Numbered from the stretch's first letter, positions 1-6,509 are shown. The stretch is 7,360 nt of DNA from Spirochaetales bacterium (GCA_023139255.1 JAGLNY010000295.1:1-7360), one strand, 5' to 3'. A program made the numbers and translations. Notes: generated by a model from the sequence alone, not told the origin.

Positions 1-40
1 GTTCCTTCCCTTCCCTAATTATTTCAAAAAACTTCAGCAA
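1..40 (-). CDS. possible 5' end of a gene leaving the window (TTG start)
   Basis: A minus-strand frame is open from a TTG at 40 to the window edge and would begin MLKFFEIIREGKE. A Shine-Dalgarno-like GAGG lies at 54-51, ten bases upstream of the TTG. A near-consensus minus-strand promoter lies further upstream at 158-129, so the parts of a gene start are present in the right order. Only 13 codons are visible, so no family can be assigned. TTG is a less common start. The same frame continues upstream through a TGA at 55-53 into an acetyltransferase-like peptide, so this could instead be the interior of a broken gene. Confidence 0.3.
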   Translation of the reverse strand, partial: MLKFFEIIREGKE

Positions 41-80
41 AAAATGATTACCTCATTCCTGCCATATATCCACAGCGCAT

Positions 81-117
81 TCAGGGAAATCCCTGATGTA
101 TTCAGGATAATTCCTGA
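81..117. promoter_or_regulatory. tandem 16-bp palindromes, candidate double operator
   Basis: TCAGGGAAATCCCTGA (81-96) has 7-bp arms around AA. TCAGGATAATTCCTGA (102-117) has 6-bp arms around TAAT. They share the outer TCAGG/CCTGA half-sites, and their centres are 21 bp apart, two helical turns. This fits two dimers of one regulator on the same DNA face. On the minus strand they occupy about +5 to +41 of the predicted promoter. They could also act as two small hairpins in the leader RNA, or be a 21-bp (seven-codon) tandem duplication in a former coding sequence. I do not recognise the motif as a named regulator's site. Confidence 0.45.
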
Positions 118-128
118 CGCGCTCGATT

Positions 129-158
129 TTTATACCAAAAAACACTCTTATGTGTCAA
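129..158 (-). promoter_or_regulatory. near-consensus sigma-70-type promoter, leftward
   Basis: On the minus strand TTGACA (158-153) is followed after 18 bases by TATAAA (134-129). That is eleven of twelve consensus positions with an acceptable spacer. Transcription would start near 122 and run leftward off the window, divergent from adk. A/T-rich tracts lie upstream of the -35. The two palindromes at 117-102 and 96-81 fall just downstream of the predicted start, where a repressor would block initiation or clearance. Confidence 0.55.
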
Positions 159-245
159 TAGACATTAAAAAAAATCATATAAATAGAAGATTTTTCTTAT
201 GAAATCTGATAAAGTCTAAAAAAATTCAGTTTTAAAGGAGCTAAA

Positions 246-875
246 ATGAATTTAATCTTCCTTGGTCCTCCAGGCGCCGGCAAAGGAACAATAGCTATTA
301 TGATAAAAGATAGGTTTTCGATTCCACATATATCAACCGGGGATATTTTCAGGGCAGCAATCAAAAATGAAACTCCGCTTGGCAAGCAGGTTAAATCAAT
401 TTTAACCTCAGGTGATCTTGTCCCGGATGAAATTACCATTAAATTAGTTGAGGAACGATTGGCCTGTGATGATATCGTGAATGGTTATATTTTAGATGGA
501 TTTCCTCGTACCATCCCCCAAGCGAAAGCTCTTGGGAACTTTACCCATATAGATTATGTTATAAACTTTGTAATAAACCGGGAATCCATAATAAAGAGAC
601 TTTCAGGCAGAAGAATCGCAAAAGATTCCGGCAAAATATATCATCTTGTAAACAATCCTCCAAAAAGAGAAGGGTTTTGCGATGAAACAGGGGAACCACT
701 TATTCAACGTGATGATGATAAGGAAGAAGCAGTTATTAACAGGCTTGATGTCTATGAAAAGCAGACAGCCCCTTTAATTGATTACTACTCTACAATGGGT
801 CTGCTTCAGGATATCGATGCAGCTCCTTCACCAAAAGTAGTAGCTGACTCCCTGATTCCATTACTTAAACTATAG
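246..875 (+). CDS. adk: adenylate kinase
   Basis: Cytoplasmic enzyme that interconverts ATP + AMP and two ADP. The 209 residues match the long (LID-containing) bacterial form. The P-loop GPPGAGKGT is at residues 7-15. The AMP-binding region includes STGDIFR (30-36) and the DGFPRT segment (84-89) with Q92. The LID runs from GRR (121-123) to about 158, ending in RDDD, and is followed by R166 in the INRLDVY helix. The four LID positions that carry zinc-binding cysteines in many homologues are A125, S128, C145 and T148 here, so zinc is unlikely to be bound; Escherichia coli uses His-Ser-Asp-Thr at these positions. The start is set by AAGGAG five bases upstream. The gene converges on the TPR lipoprotein gene, with 23 bases between the stops and no clear terminator. 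A TATAAAT at 178-184 is a possible -10, but I see no good -35 for it. Confidence 0.96.
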   Translation: MNLIFLGPPGAGKGTIAIMIKDRFSIPHISTGDIFRAAIKNETPLGKQVKSILTSGDLVPDEITIKLVEERLACDDIVNGYILDGFPRTIPQAKALGNFTHIDYVINFVINRESIIKRLSGRRIAKDSGKIYHLVNNPPKREGFCDETGEPLIQRDDDKEEAVINRLDVYEKQTAPLIDYYSTMGLLQDIDAAPSPKVVADSLIPLLKL

Positions 876-898
876 TCAGAAGCCGGAATTCAGGAGTA

Positions 899-1840
899 TC
901 ACTGGAATTTACGGGCAAACTCATCAATCAGAAACTCAAGAAATTCATTATAGATTGGTTCCGGGAGAATCTCAAAATCAGTTCGCATTATCTGTGTAAT
1001 ATCAAACCCCAGAAGTACAGCTTCACGCAGGTAAGTAAACCCGGATATCTCCCCGATGGAAAGCAGGCGTAACGAAATTTCATACAACAAATCCGGACTT
1101 AACAGCCCTGCATTGTTAAGTTTAGTATAGAGTTTCAGTATGGATTTTTCAGTTAACTCGCTCTGTAAAATTTCTTCGATCCTTGATTCAGCATCAATAT
1201 TACCAGAATCTTTTTCCAATGCGGATATATACCAATCACCGGCTTCATCATCGTTTTGATGGAAGAAAAACTCCCCGCGTAAAAAGAGCATATCAAAATT
1301 CAGGGTGCTGTTATCAAACAAATAACCAAGATGGTAATCAGCCCGGGCAAAATCCCCTATCCCCAATGATACACGAATACAATTTAATCTTAATTCATCA
1401 TAAGCAGGGGTTATCCTGAGAATGGACTCATAATCCTCTAATGCTTTTTCAGGGTTGCCGCTTTTATAGATATTCCACGCAGCTGAATTCAGGACAATTA
1501 TATTATCCGGGTCGTCAGCAAGCAGCTGAAGAAACAGGTTTTCAGCTTCTAGAAACTTTCCATTCAGTGTATAAGTCAGTGCCAGATTGTATGAAGCACT
1601 GCGATTATCGGGGTTGTAGGAAATTGCTGTAATATAATACTCTTCAGCCTGCTTATAATTTCCTGCACTAAATGCAGAGTTTCCTACATTATAATAGGCA
1701 TCTGACACAATATTCTGTTCAGGACCGGTGCTGCAGGAAGTCCCAAGCACCAATATGATTGATAGCATCAGGACAACCGTGAATAGAAGAATTAATCTGC
1801 CTTTTGACTGAGACTCTTTCAGATGAGGCATCTTTTTCAT
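899..1840 (-). CDS. TPR-repeat lipoprotein
   Basis: A 313-residue exported protein. The basic N-terminus and a hydrophobic stretch (about 15-35) end in LGTSC, with C36 the likely lipidated cysteine. The G at -3 and S at -1 are a loose lipobox of the kind spirochaetes tolerate. The mature part begins with three good tetratricopeptide repeats at about 46-79, 80-113 and 114-147, with motifs such as NYKQAEEYY and NPDN. A more degenerate repeat at about 183-215 and a helical C-terminal region follow. TPR arrays bind partner proteins, so a scaffold or assembly role at the membrane is likely, but the partner is unknown. The ATG overlaps the upstream upp stop codon (ATGA), and GGGG lies just upstream, so translation is probably coupled to upp. 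An alternative start three codons later is possible. Confidence 0.85.
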   Translation of the reverse strand: MKKMPHLKESQSKGRLILLFTVVLMLSIILVLGTSCSTGPEQNIVSDAYYNVGNSAFSAGNYKQAEEYYITAISYNPDNRSASYNLALTYTLNGKFLEAENLFLQLLADDPDNIIVLNSAAWNIYKSGNPEKALEDYESILRITPAYDELRLNCIRVSLGIGDFARADYHLGYLFDNSTLNFDMLFLRGEFFFHQNDDEAGDWYISALEKDSGNIDAESRIEEILQSELTEKSILKLYTKLNNAGLLSPDLLYEISLRLLSIGEISGFTYLREAVLLGFDITQIMRTDFEILPEPIYNEFLEFLIDEFARKFQ

Positions 1841-2901
1841 TCCCCAAGAACTGTCTGCTCAAGTTTCCGCAACTGGGAACGATACAGTGACGCAATATTT
1901 GCACCATAATCCGCAATCAGCTGGATCATATTCCTCGGGTTATTTTCTGTATCCATACCATTCAGGCGATCTCCTGCATCTCCAAGACCCGGAAGGATAT
2001 AAGCAAGCTCGTTTAAAGTCGGATCCATCCACAGGGTATAAACTTCAGCATTCTTAATTGCCCTGATAGTTCTCAACGATCCTTTTAATGCGGAAATTAC
2101 ATTTATAAACTTGACTGATTTTGGTTCTACCCCTTGCTCGAGTAAATATTTTACAATGGTAACAAGACTTCCTCCTGTTGCATTCATGGGATCTGCAAAA
2201 ACCAGATCCTTGCCGTTAAGTTTTTCCAAGTCAAAAAACGATTTATCCAAGTCAAGTATATATTCCATATTATGTTCTTTCTTTGTCTCATCCCGTTTTA
2301 TCCTGAAAAGTGCGAAAGGTGTGACATAATTGGTCGAGGAATACTCCTGAATCTCCTTACTAACTATCATTGACGGAAGCAGTGCACCACGCAGCATAAC
2401 ACACATAACGGTATTTTCAACTAATGCATCTACGTCAGGTATTTTATGTACAGCATAATTCTGGACTGGAATATCTACCGGTGTATTATTAAGCAGATAG
2501 TTTTTTTCCGCAAGGGCATTATCGGTAAAAGCAAAGTTGAAAAGCAGCTCAAATGCTCTCTGAACATAATACACAAACTCTTCATGTCCCGTTTTGGGAT
2601 TCCTCAGTTTTGCAATCAACCGTGAAGCTTCTCCATGGACCTCTTTTGGGGTATCAAAAGAGTAGACGTGGATAGCAGGTTCGCGCCGGACAATATCCTG
2701 CATGGTCTTTCCCATTTTGTTATATATCTGTATCAGCTCTTTTTCAGCATCTTTGACAGCTGATGCATCCCGCCCCGCTGCTATTGTCTCAAAATACGGC
2801 CTCGTCTCAGCATATTTTGTATCCATTAACGCTATTGACTCTTTGTCTGAACCGGAAAGATACCCATCAAGATCTGCGGCAGTTAAAATGATTTTATTCA
2901 T
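1837..2901 (-). CDS. upp: uracil phosphoribosyltransferase with N-terminal extension
   Basis: Converts uracil and PRPP to UMP in pyrimidine salvage. The PRPP loop is DPMNATGGS (237-245), corresponding to the usual DPMLATGGS. The uracil-site signature PGLGDAGDRLNG is at 304-315. CVMLRGALLPSM (167-178) matches the conserved region around PILRAG in ordinary UPRTs. The protein has 354 residues against about 208 for the usual enzyme. The UPRT-like part seems to begin near residue 92 (ASRLIAKLRN), leaving about 90 N-terminal residues of a mostly helical, charged domain I cannot assign, plus some internal additions and a longer tail. The start is supported by AGGAG eight bases upstream. The gene is first in an operon with the TPR lipoprotein and has its own promoter at 2965-2937. 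The symbol follows from the catalytic domain; the role of the extension is unknown. Confidence 0.88.
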   Translation of the reverse strand: MNKIILTAADLDGYLSGSDKESIALMDTKYAETRPYFETIAAGRDASAVKDAEKELIQIYNKMGKTMQDIVRREPAIHVYSFDTPKEVHGEASRLIAKLRNPKTGHEEFVYYVQRAFELLFNFAFTDNALAEKNYLLNNTPVDIPVQNYAVHKIPDVDALVENTVMCVMLRGALLPSMIVSKEIQEYSSTNYVTPFALFRIKRDETKKEHNMEYILDLDKSFFDLEKLNGKDLVFADPMNATGGSLVTIVKYLLEQGVEPKSVKFINVISALKGSLRTIRAIKNAEVYTLWMDPTLNELAYILPGLGDAGDRLNGMDTENNPRNMIQLIADYGANIASLYRSQLRKLEQTVLGE

Positions 2902-2936
2902 AAAGATAGCTCCTGCTGTATAAGTATTACTTCTAT

Positions 2937-2965
2937 ACTATACCCGCATTCTCCTATTTGAGCAA
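2937..2965 (-). promoter_or_regulatory. promoter of the upp-lipoprotein operon
   Basis: On the minus strand TTGCTC (2965-2960), a 17-base spacer and TATAGT (2942-2937) give a five-of-six -10 and a half-matching -35. The predicted start near 2930 leaves a leader of about 29 bases ending in the AGGAG of upp. Confidence 0.5.
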
Positions 2966-2989
2966 TTATTTTACTGGAAGGAAAAATGT

Positions 2990-3016
2990 AAAAAAATGAT
3001 TGATGGAATGGAATCA
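2990..3016 (-). terminator. weak candidate terminator of the tRNA transcript
   Basis: On the minus strand TGATT (3016-3012) and AATCA (3001-2997) can pair around a 10-base loop and are followed directly by seven Ts (2996-2990). The position fits, after tRNA-Glu and before the upp promoter, but a five-pair A/T-rich stem is weak. No better terminator is visible here. Confidence 0.22.
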
Positions 3017-3109
3017 GGAGATATTAATAAGTCGGCAAATTATGTTTTCGAAGTGATGATGGCGGGTGCAAGAAGATTTCCAGTTTGCACTTGATGATAT
3101 TTGATTTAT

Positions 3110-3181
<72 letters not shown>

Positions 3182-3234
3182 ATATGTTGAAAGTTTCAGC
3201 TTTTCCCAAAATGTCCTGTAAATAATAGGAAAAA

Positions 3235-3307
3235 TGAGCCGCACAGGATTCGAACCTGTGACCCACGCCTTAAAAGGGCGTTGCTCTACCAACTGAGCTA
3301 GCGGCCC
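3235..3307 (-). tRNA. tRNA-Lys (anticodon UUU)
   Basis: On the minus strand the acceptor stem GGGCCGC/GCGGCTC has one G-U pair and discriminator A. The D arm is GCTCAGTTGGTAGAGC. The anticodon stem ACGCC/GGCGT holds the loop CTTTTAA with anticodon TTT. The variable loop is GGGTC and the T arm is ACAGG-TTCGAAT-CCTGT. CCA is not encoded. It is the promoter-proximal tRNA of the pair. Confidence 0.96.
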
Positions 3308-3321
3308 TTGCAACGGGTAGG

Positions 3322-3350
3322 AATATAGCAAGTTGTATGCAATTTGTCAA
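3322..3350 (-). promoter_or_regulatory. strong promoter of the tRNA-Lys/tRNA-Glu unit
   Basis: On the minus strand TTGACA (3350-3345), a 17-base spacer and TATATT (3327-3322) match eleven of twelve consensus bases. The predicted start near 3315 is about eight bases before the mature tRNA-Lys 5' end, so the 5' leader removed by RNase P would be very short. The promoter lies just downstream of the comM stop, giving the tRNAs transcription independent of comM. Confidence 0.75.
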
Positions 3351-3392
3351 CCATTTCAGGAAGGTTTTTCAGCCCCGCAATAATTTTGTCAG

Positions 3393-4976
3393 TTAATATA
3401 AACTCTTCCAGAAAAAATCACCATCACCATATTTTCGAAGTTCAACAGCTTCAAGCAAATGCTTTTCCTGTATATCTGCTGATCCCTCTACATCAGCCGA
3501 AGTTCTTGCAATTCTTAAAATACTATGTACTGCCCTTGCGGAAAAATACGACTTGCAAACTATTTCATTCAGCAAGCCCTGTAGAAATCCAGAAAGGGTG
3601 CAGAAAGACGAGATGTGTTCAGCCGGTATCTCACCATTTACCGTATACAACTTTCCGGAAAATCGTTTCTGTTGCACCTGCCTTGCTTTAATAACTTGCA
3701 GCCGCATTTCATCCGTTGTTAGGCCTGCACCGTCGGGTTGGATGCTGAGATCCTCAGGTACAGCAGGCACCCTGATTGATATCCTGTCCAGAAGCGGGCT
3801 GCCGATCCTTTTCCAGAATCTATGAATTTCCAGGGGCCTGCACATACACCTGGTTTGTTCCTGACCAAGCCGGCCGCAGGGGCAGGGATTCATCAACAGC
3901 AATAACTGAAAAGATGCCGGATACCACACTCTTTTCCCTTTATGTATAAACTCGACCCTCCTGTTCTCAATAGCAGTTCGCAGGCTTCTTATTACTGAAG
4001 GATTGAATTCTGCGGCTTCATCAAGGATTAGGAGACCATTATGTGCAAGAGAAACATCTCCAGGCTGCAATTTAGTCCCGCCGCCAATAAGCTGTTCTTT
4101 TTTTATTGAATGGTGCGGGGTTATAACAGGAGGCATGCCGGAAAGATTTCCTGTAAATGACCATCCGCTTTTTTCTGAAAAGGAGTGTATTCTCGAAACC
4201 TGCAGTGCCTGCTCATCATTAAGATTGGGTAAAATACCAGGGAATCTGTTTGATGCCATACTTTTACCTCCCCCCGGAGGTCCGAATATCAGCACATGAT
4301 GCCTGCCTGCCGCGGCTATCACCATAGCCCTTTTTACTGAGTTCATTCCCTGCATATCAAAAAAATCAGGATATCCTGGCTTCAGTCCAGTCTGAGTACC
4401 GCCGCCACTCCCGGGCTGAATCTTTTGAGCGAAAATATCAACCTCATCCTTTCCCTCAATAAGAGAATAAAGCATACTGGCAGCTGTTTTAACATCTGGT
4501 ACGGCATACACTTTATGTTTACCCATATACATAAATTCATCATTTGCCCCCTCCCCCAATGCTGACGGTATTATAAAACTATCTATTCCCTGAGAAATCC
4601 CGGAAGCGACTGCCCCGGAAGCCCCTTTCACGCTCCTTATACGGCCGGAAAGCTCAAGTTCACCAAGTACCATGATTCTATCGTCATCTGAAACTTTTAT
4701 TTTTGCAGATTTCATTAATATTGATAAAGCAATAGCTAAATCAAGCGAGGCTCCCTCCTTTTTAATGCCTGCAGGGGCAAGATTTACCAGGACACGTTCC
4801 CTGGGAAAAGGAAAACCCGAATTCCTTAAAGCTGCACGAACCCTTTCACGAGATTCACGTACTGCACTGTCAGGAAGCCCAACGATATCAAACCCGGGCA
4901 TTCCCCTTCTTAAATCTGTTTCCACCTTAATTAATTCACCTTCATAACCCCTGCTTGCATAACTGAATATCAACAT
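3393..4976 (-). CDS. comM: ComM/YifB-type Mg-chelatase-like AAA+ ATPase
   Basis: A 527-residue cytoplasmic protein of the family that includes ComM, a helicase that promotes branch migration during integration of transformed DNA. The N-terminal Lon-S5-like domain carries GMPGFDIVGLPDSAVRESRERV (about 25-46) and LAPAGIKKEGASLDL (66-80). The Mg-chelatase AAA+ core has Walker A GPPGGGKS (232-239), Walker B LLILDE (315-320) and the arginine-finger region SPLLDRIS (393-400). The family's cysteine cluster is present as MNPCPCG plus CMC (C365, C367, C377, C379), a likely metal site. The C-terminal helical domain ends near EAVELRKY. GGAG six bases upstream of the ATG supports the start. The length is typical and nothing looks broken. 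rnhA lies upstream on the same strand with 168 bases between; I see no convincing separate promoter there. The transformation role is inferred from the family, and many non-transformable bacteria keep this gene. Confidence 0.93.
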   Translation of the reverse strand: MLIFSYASRGYEGELIKVETDLRRGMPGFDIVGLPDSAVRESRERVRAALRNSGFPFPRERVLVNLAPAGIKKEGASLDLAIALSILMKSAKIKVSDDDRIMVLGELELSGRIRSVKGASGAVASGISQGIDSFIIPSALGEGANDEFMYMGKHKVYAVPDVKTAASMLYSLIEGKDEVDIFAQKIQPGSGGGTQTGLKPGYPDFFDMQGMNSVKRAMVIAAAGRHHVLIFGPPGGGKSMASNRFPGILPNLNDEQALQVSRIHSFSEKSGWSFTGNLSGMPPVITPHHSIKKEQLIGGGTKLQPGDVSLAHNGLLILDEAAEFNPSVIRSLRTAIENRRVEFIHKGKRVWYPASFQLLLLMNPCPCGRLGQEQTRCMCRPLEIHRFWKRIGSPLLDRISIRVPAVPEDLSIQPDGAGLTTDEMRLQVIKARQVQQKRFSGKLYTVNGEIPAEHISSFCTLSGFLQGLLNEIVCKSYFSARAVHSILRIARTSADVEGSADIQEKHLLEAVELRKYGDGDFFWKSLY

Positions 4977-5144
4977 TATTATCTCCCCTATTCCGGATTT
5001 CTATTAACCGGGTTTTCTGGCTGCATAGATGTACACCCTACTTCTATAACTCAGGATATAGAGAGAAAAATTCAATTATTTATTAGTTTTTTTATGAGAT
5101 GTATATAAATTGGGTCGTCGAAGTCGATTAAAGGTAAAAAACTG

Positions 5145-5600
5145 CTATCTGATAGATGCTATCTCTTTCTGGACCAGCTTGTCACAAAGTTCATTAAAGT
5201 CAACACCTGCATGCCCTGGCACCCACTTCCATTCAATCGAAAGAGTGGCTGAAAGCTGCTGCAGCTCAATCCAGAACTCCTTGTTTTTCACACTCTTTTT
5301 TGCAGCTGTTTTCCAGCCGTTTCTCATCCATGTGTGAATCCAGCCTGTAATCCCATTTTTCACATACTTGGAATCAGTGTGAACAACAAGCTTCAGTGAT
5401 GTCCTGGAAGGATTTATGGAGAGGCTTTTTAGTGCCTGGATTACAGCCGTAAGCTCCATCTTATTATTTGTAGTAAACTGCTCATGTCCGGAATTCGCAA
5501 TCTGAATCCCGTCTCCCGTTATTATAACATAAGCCCATCCACCGGGTCCGGGATTTCCCGAACAGCCGCCGTCAGTATATATTTCAATATTCTTTTCCAT
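5145..5600 (-). CDS. rnhA: ribonuclease HI
   Basis: Cytoplasmic endonuclease that cuts the RNA strand of RNA:DNA hybrids, removing R-loops and primers. The 151 residues match the family's usual length. Catalytic carboxylates are D10 (IYTDGGCSGNPGPGG), E49 (TNNKMELTAV), D76 (HTDSKYV) and D140 (NELCDKL). H130 in PGHAG is the conserved loop histidine. The basic handle region carries WMRNGWKTAAKK (about 91-102), as in the Escherichia coli enzyme. No clear Shine-Dalgarno sequence precedes the ATG; the upstream bases are GTATACAGCTC. The start is nevertheless supported because the domain begins within ten residues. A candidate promoter lies at 5658-5631. The gene is divergent from the DUF2975 cluster and is followed by comM. 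Confidence 0.95.
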   Translation of the reverse strand: MEKNIEIYTDGGCSGNPGPGGWAYVIITGDGIQIANSGHEQFTTNNKMELTAVIQALKSLSINPSRTSLKLVVHTDSKYVKNGITGWIHTWMRNGWKTAAKKSVKNKEFWIELQQLSATLSIEWKWVPGHAGVDFNELCDKLVQKEIASIR

Positions 5601-5630
5601 GAGCTGTATACTAATTCAATCAACGATTCC

Positions 5631-5658
5631 TGTAAACCGGATGATATGTTTTTGTCAA
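5631..5658 (-). promoter_or_regulatory. rnhA: candidate rnhA promoter
   Basis: On the minus strand a perfect TTGACA (5658-5653) is followed after 16 bases by TTTACA (5636-5631), a poor -10 with three of six matches. A TATACA closer to the gene (start side of 5618) has no -35 at normal spacing. The -35 lies ten bases from the inverted repeat at 5668-5688, so a protein bound there could affect both divergent promoters. Confidence 0.33.
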
Positions 5659-5667
5659 ATACTTATT

Positions 5668-5688
5668 ATTTATTGAATATCAATAAAT
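5668..5688. promoter_or_regulatory. perfect 9+3+9 inverted repeat, candidate operator
   Basis: ATTTATTGA (5668-5676) and TCAATAAAT (5680-5688) are exact reverse complements around the spacer ATA. The site lies between the divergent rnhA and DUF2975 genes, five bases upstream of the DUF2975 -35 and ten bases upstream of the rnhA -35. The next gene but one encodes a Cro/C1-type regulator, so autoregulation is a natural guess. It is fully A/T-rich apart from one G and one C, so a structural role (bent DNA) or chance is also possible. It is followed by neither gene end nor T-tract, so it is not a terminator. Confidence 0.5.
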
Positions 5689-5693
5689 TTTAC

Positions 5694-5722
5694 TTGATTC
5701 GCAACAAATAGTGGATTATAGT
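5694..5722 (+). promoter_or_regulatory. promoter of the DUF2975-regulator-DUF4386 cluster
   Basis: TTGATT (5694-5699), a 17-base spacer and TATAGT (5717-5722) form a good sigma-70-type promoter. The predicted start near 5729 leaves a leader of about 20 bases with GGAG at 5739-5742 before the ATG at 5750. The inverted repeat sits immediately upstream, where either activation or looping/occlusion is possible. Confidence 0.55.
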
Positions 5723-5749
5723 TAGCTAAGATTAAATTGGAGATTTCAA

Positions 5750-6259
5750 ATGAAATATTTAGGTAAAAAATCGCTGTCGTCCTTTCTGAGTGGAATTTTA
5801 CATGTATCTTGGTATGTCGTGCTTGTACTATCAATTATTGCATCTGTAACGGGAGCAATGATCCTGTTTTCTACGCCGGTTGAAGATCCTGCCGCGTCGG
5901 GAATTGCCAAGGTCAATTATTATATGTTCAATGAATTGAAAAATGATGAGGATTGGCAAATGATCAAGAATTTACCGCTTGCTGTGAGATTTCTTTTCCT
6001 GCCCTATTTTTGGGTGGTCGTGGCATTGCTGCTTCAAATAATAAACAAATCACAGTGTCTGTTTACCAATTTCAAAAATGATGTAGTATTCAATAAAAGC
6101 AATGTGTGTGTTATCCCGAAGATCTGCAAGCTGCTCATTGGATTTTCAATTATAACATGTAATTTTTCCTCACTGTTGGTAAGTATAATACTGCTTATAC
6201 TCTGTGGGATTTTTAAAAACGGAACTGCTCTTCAGGAAGAGCATGATTTAACCGTATAA
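5750..6259 (+). CDS. DUF2975-family membrane protein
   Basis: A 169-residue integral membrane protein of unknown function. Hydrophobic segments are visible at about 15-40, 78-99 and 122-154; the last is long enough for two crossings, giving the usual four-helix plan. The C-terminus FKNGTALQEEHDLTV matches the family's characteristic tail (gene-specific forms of GxxLQEEqDLTV). The family is often encoded next to a small Cro/C1-type regulator, as in the Bacillus yoaS-yozG pair, and the same arrangement is present here with 12 bases between genes. This suggests the membrane protein and regulator work together, perhaps in sensing, but no ligand or mechanism is known. GGAG seven bases upstream of the ATG supports the start. 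Confidence 0.82.
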   Translation: MKYLGKKSLSSFLSGILHVSWYVVLVLSIIASVTGAMILFSTPVEDPAASGIAKVNYYMFNELKNDEDWQMIKNLPLAVRFLFLPYFWVVVALLLQIINKSQCLFTNFKNDVVFNKSNVCVIPKICKLLIGFSIITCNFSSLLVSIILLILCGIFKNGTALQEEHDLTV

Positions 6260-6271
6260 TCAGGATTATTT

Positions 6272-6496
6272 ATGAGCATTATATTCAGACTAGACAGAGT
6301 TATGGCAGATAGAAAAATGTCACTCAATGAATTAGCACTACGGATACAACTTACTAATTCAAATGTATCGATTTTAAAGACCGGAAAAGCGCGGGCAATA
6401 CGCATCTCAACCCTGGAGGCAATTTGCAGGGAACTCAATTGTCAACCGGGTGACCTGCTGGAATACTATCCGGATGAAAAAAATATTCCTGAATAA
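6272..6496 (+). CDS. YozG-like Cro/C1-type transcriptional regulator
   Basis: A 74-residue, single-domain DNA-binding protein. The helix-turn-helix core is SLNELALRI (17-25) followed by the recognition region TNSNVSILKTGKARAIR (28-44). STLEAICRELNCQPGDLLEY (46-65) is the near-invariant second half of this family. The usual length is about 70 residues, so the gene is intact. AGGA six bases before the ATG supports the start. It sits between a DUF2975 gene (12 bases upstream) and a DUF4386 gene (13 bases downstream), all on one strand, so one transcript is likely. The inverted repeat at 5668-5688 is a plausible target, which would make the operon self-regulating. Its true targets cannot be read from the sequence. 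Confidence 0.92.
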   Translation: MSIIFRLDRVMADRKMSLNELALRIQLTNSNVSILKTGKARAIRISTLEAICRELNCQPGDLLEYYPDEKNIPE

Positions 6497-6509
6497 AATG
6501 GAGGGAAAA

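Noticed and set aside
159..184. TAGACA with TATAAAT as an adk promoter
   Set aside because: The spacer is only 13 bases. TATAAAT may be a -10, but no matching -35 was found.
876..898. Bidirectional terminator between adk and the lipoprotein gene
   Set aside because: The 23 bases hold no inverted repeat or T-tract.
3067..3091. Stem GTGCAA/TTGCAC just after tRNA-Glu as a terminator
   Set aside because: Only six pairs around a 13-base loop and no T-tract after it on the minus strand.
3344..3691. Plus-strand open frames opposite comM, here and at 3553-3825, 4003-4299 and 4672-4947
   Set aside because: They are antisense to a complete, well-conserved gene, have no ribosome sites, and their peptides are low-complexity mirrors.
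4977..5144. Separate comM promoter or RNA element in the rnhA-comM gap
   Set aside because: TTGAAT and TATATC/TTATAG are present but at wrong spacings, and no stable fold or known RNA motif was seen.
5120..5160. Terminator after rnhA
   Set aside because: Overlapping GATAG/CTATC pairs precede a run of six Ts, but the stem is only about five weak pairs and partly inside the stop region.
6450..6509. Longer start for the DUF4386 protein at 6450
   Set aside because: It overlaps the regulator gene out of frame and lacks a ribosome site, whereas 6510 has GGAGGG at good spacing.
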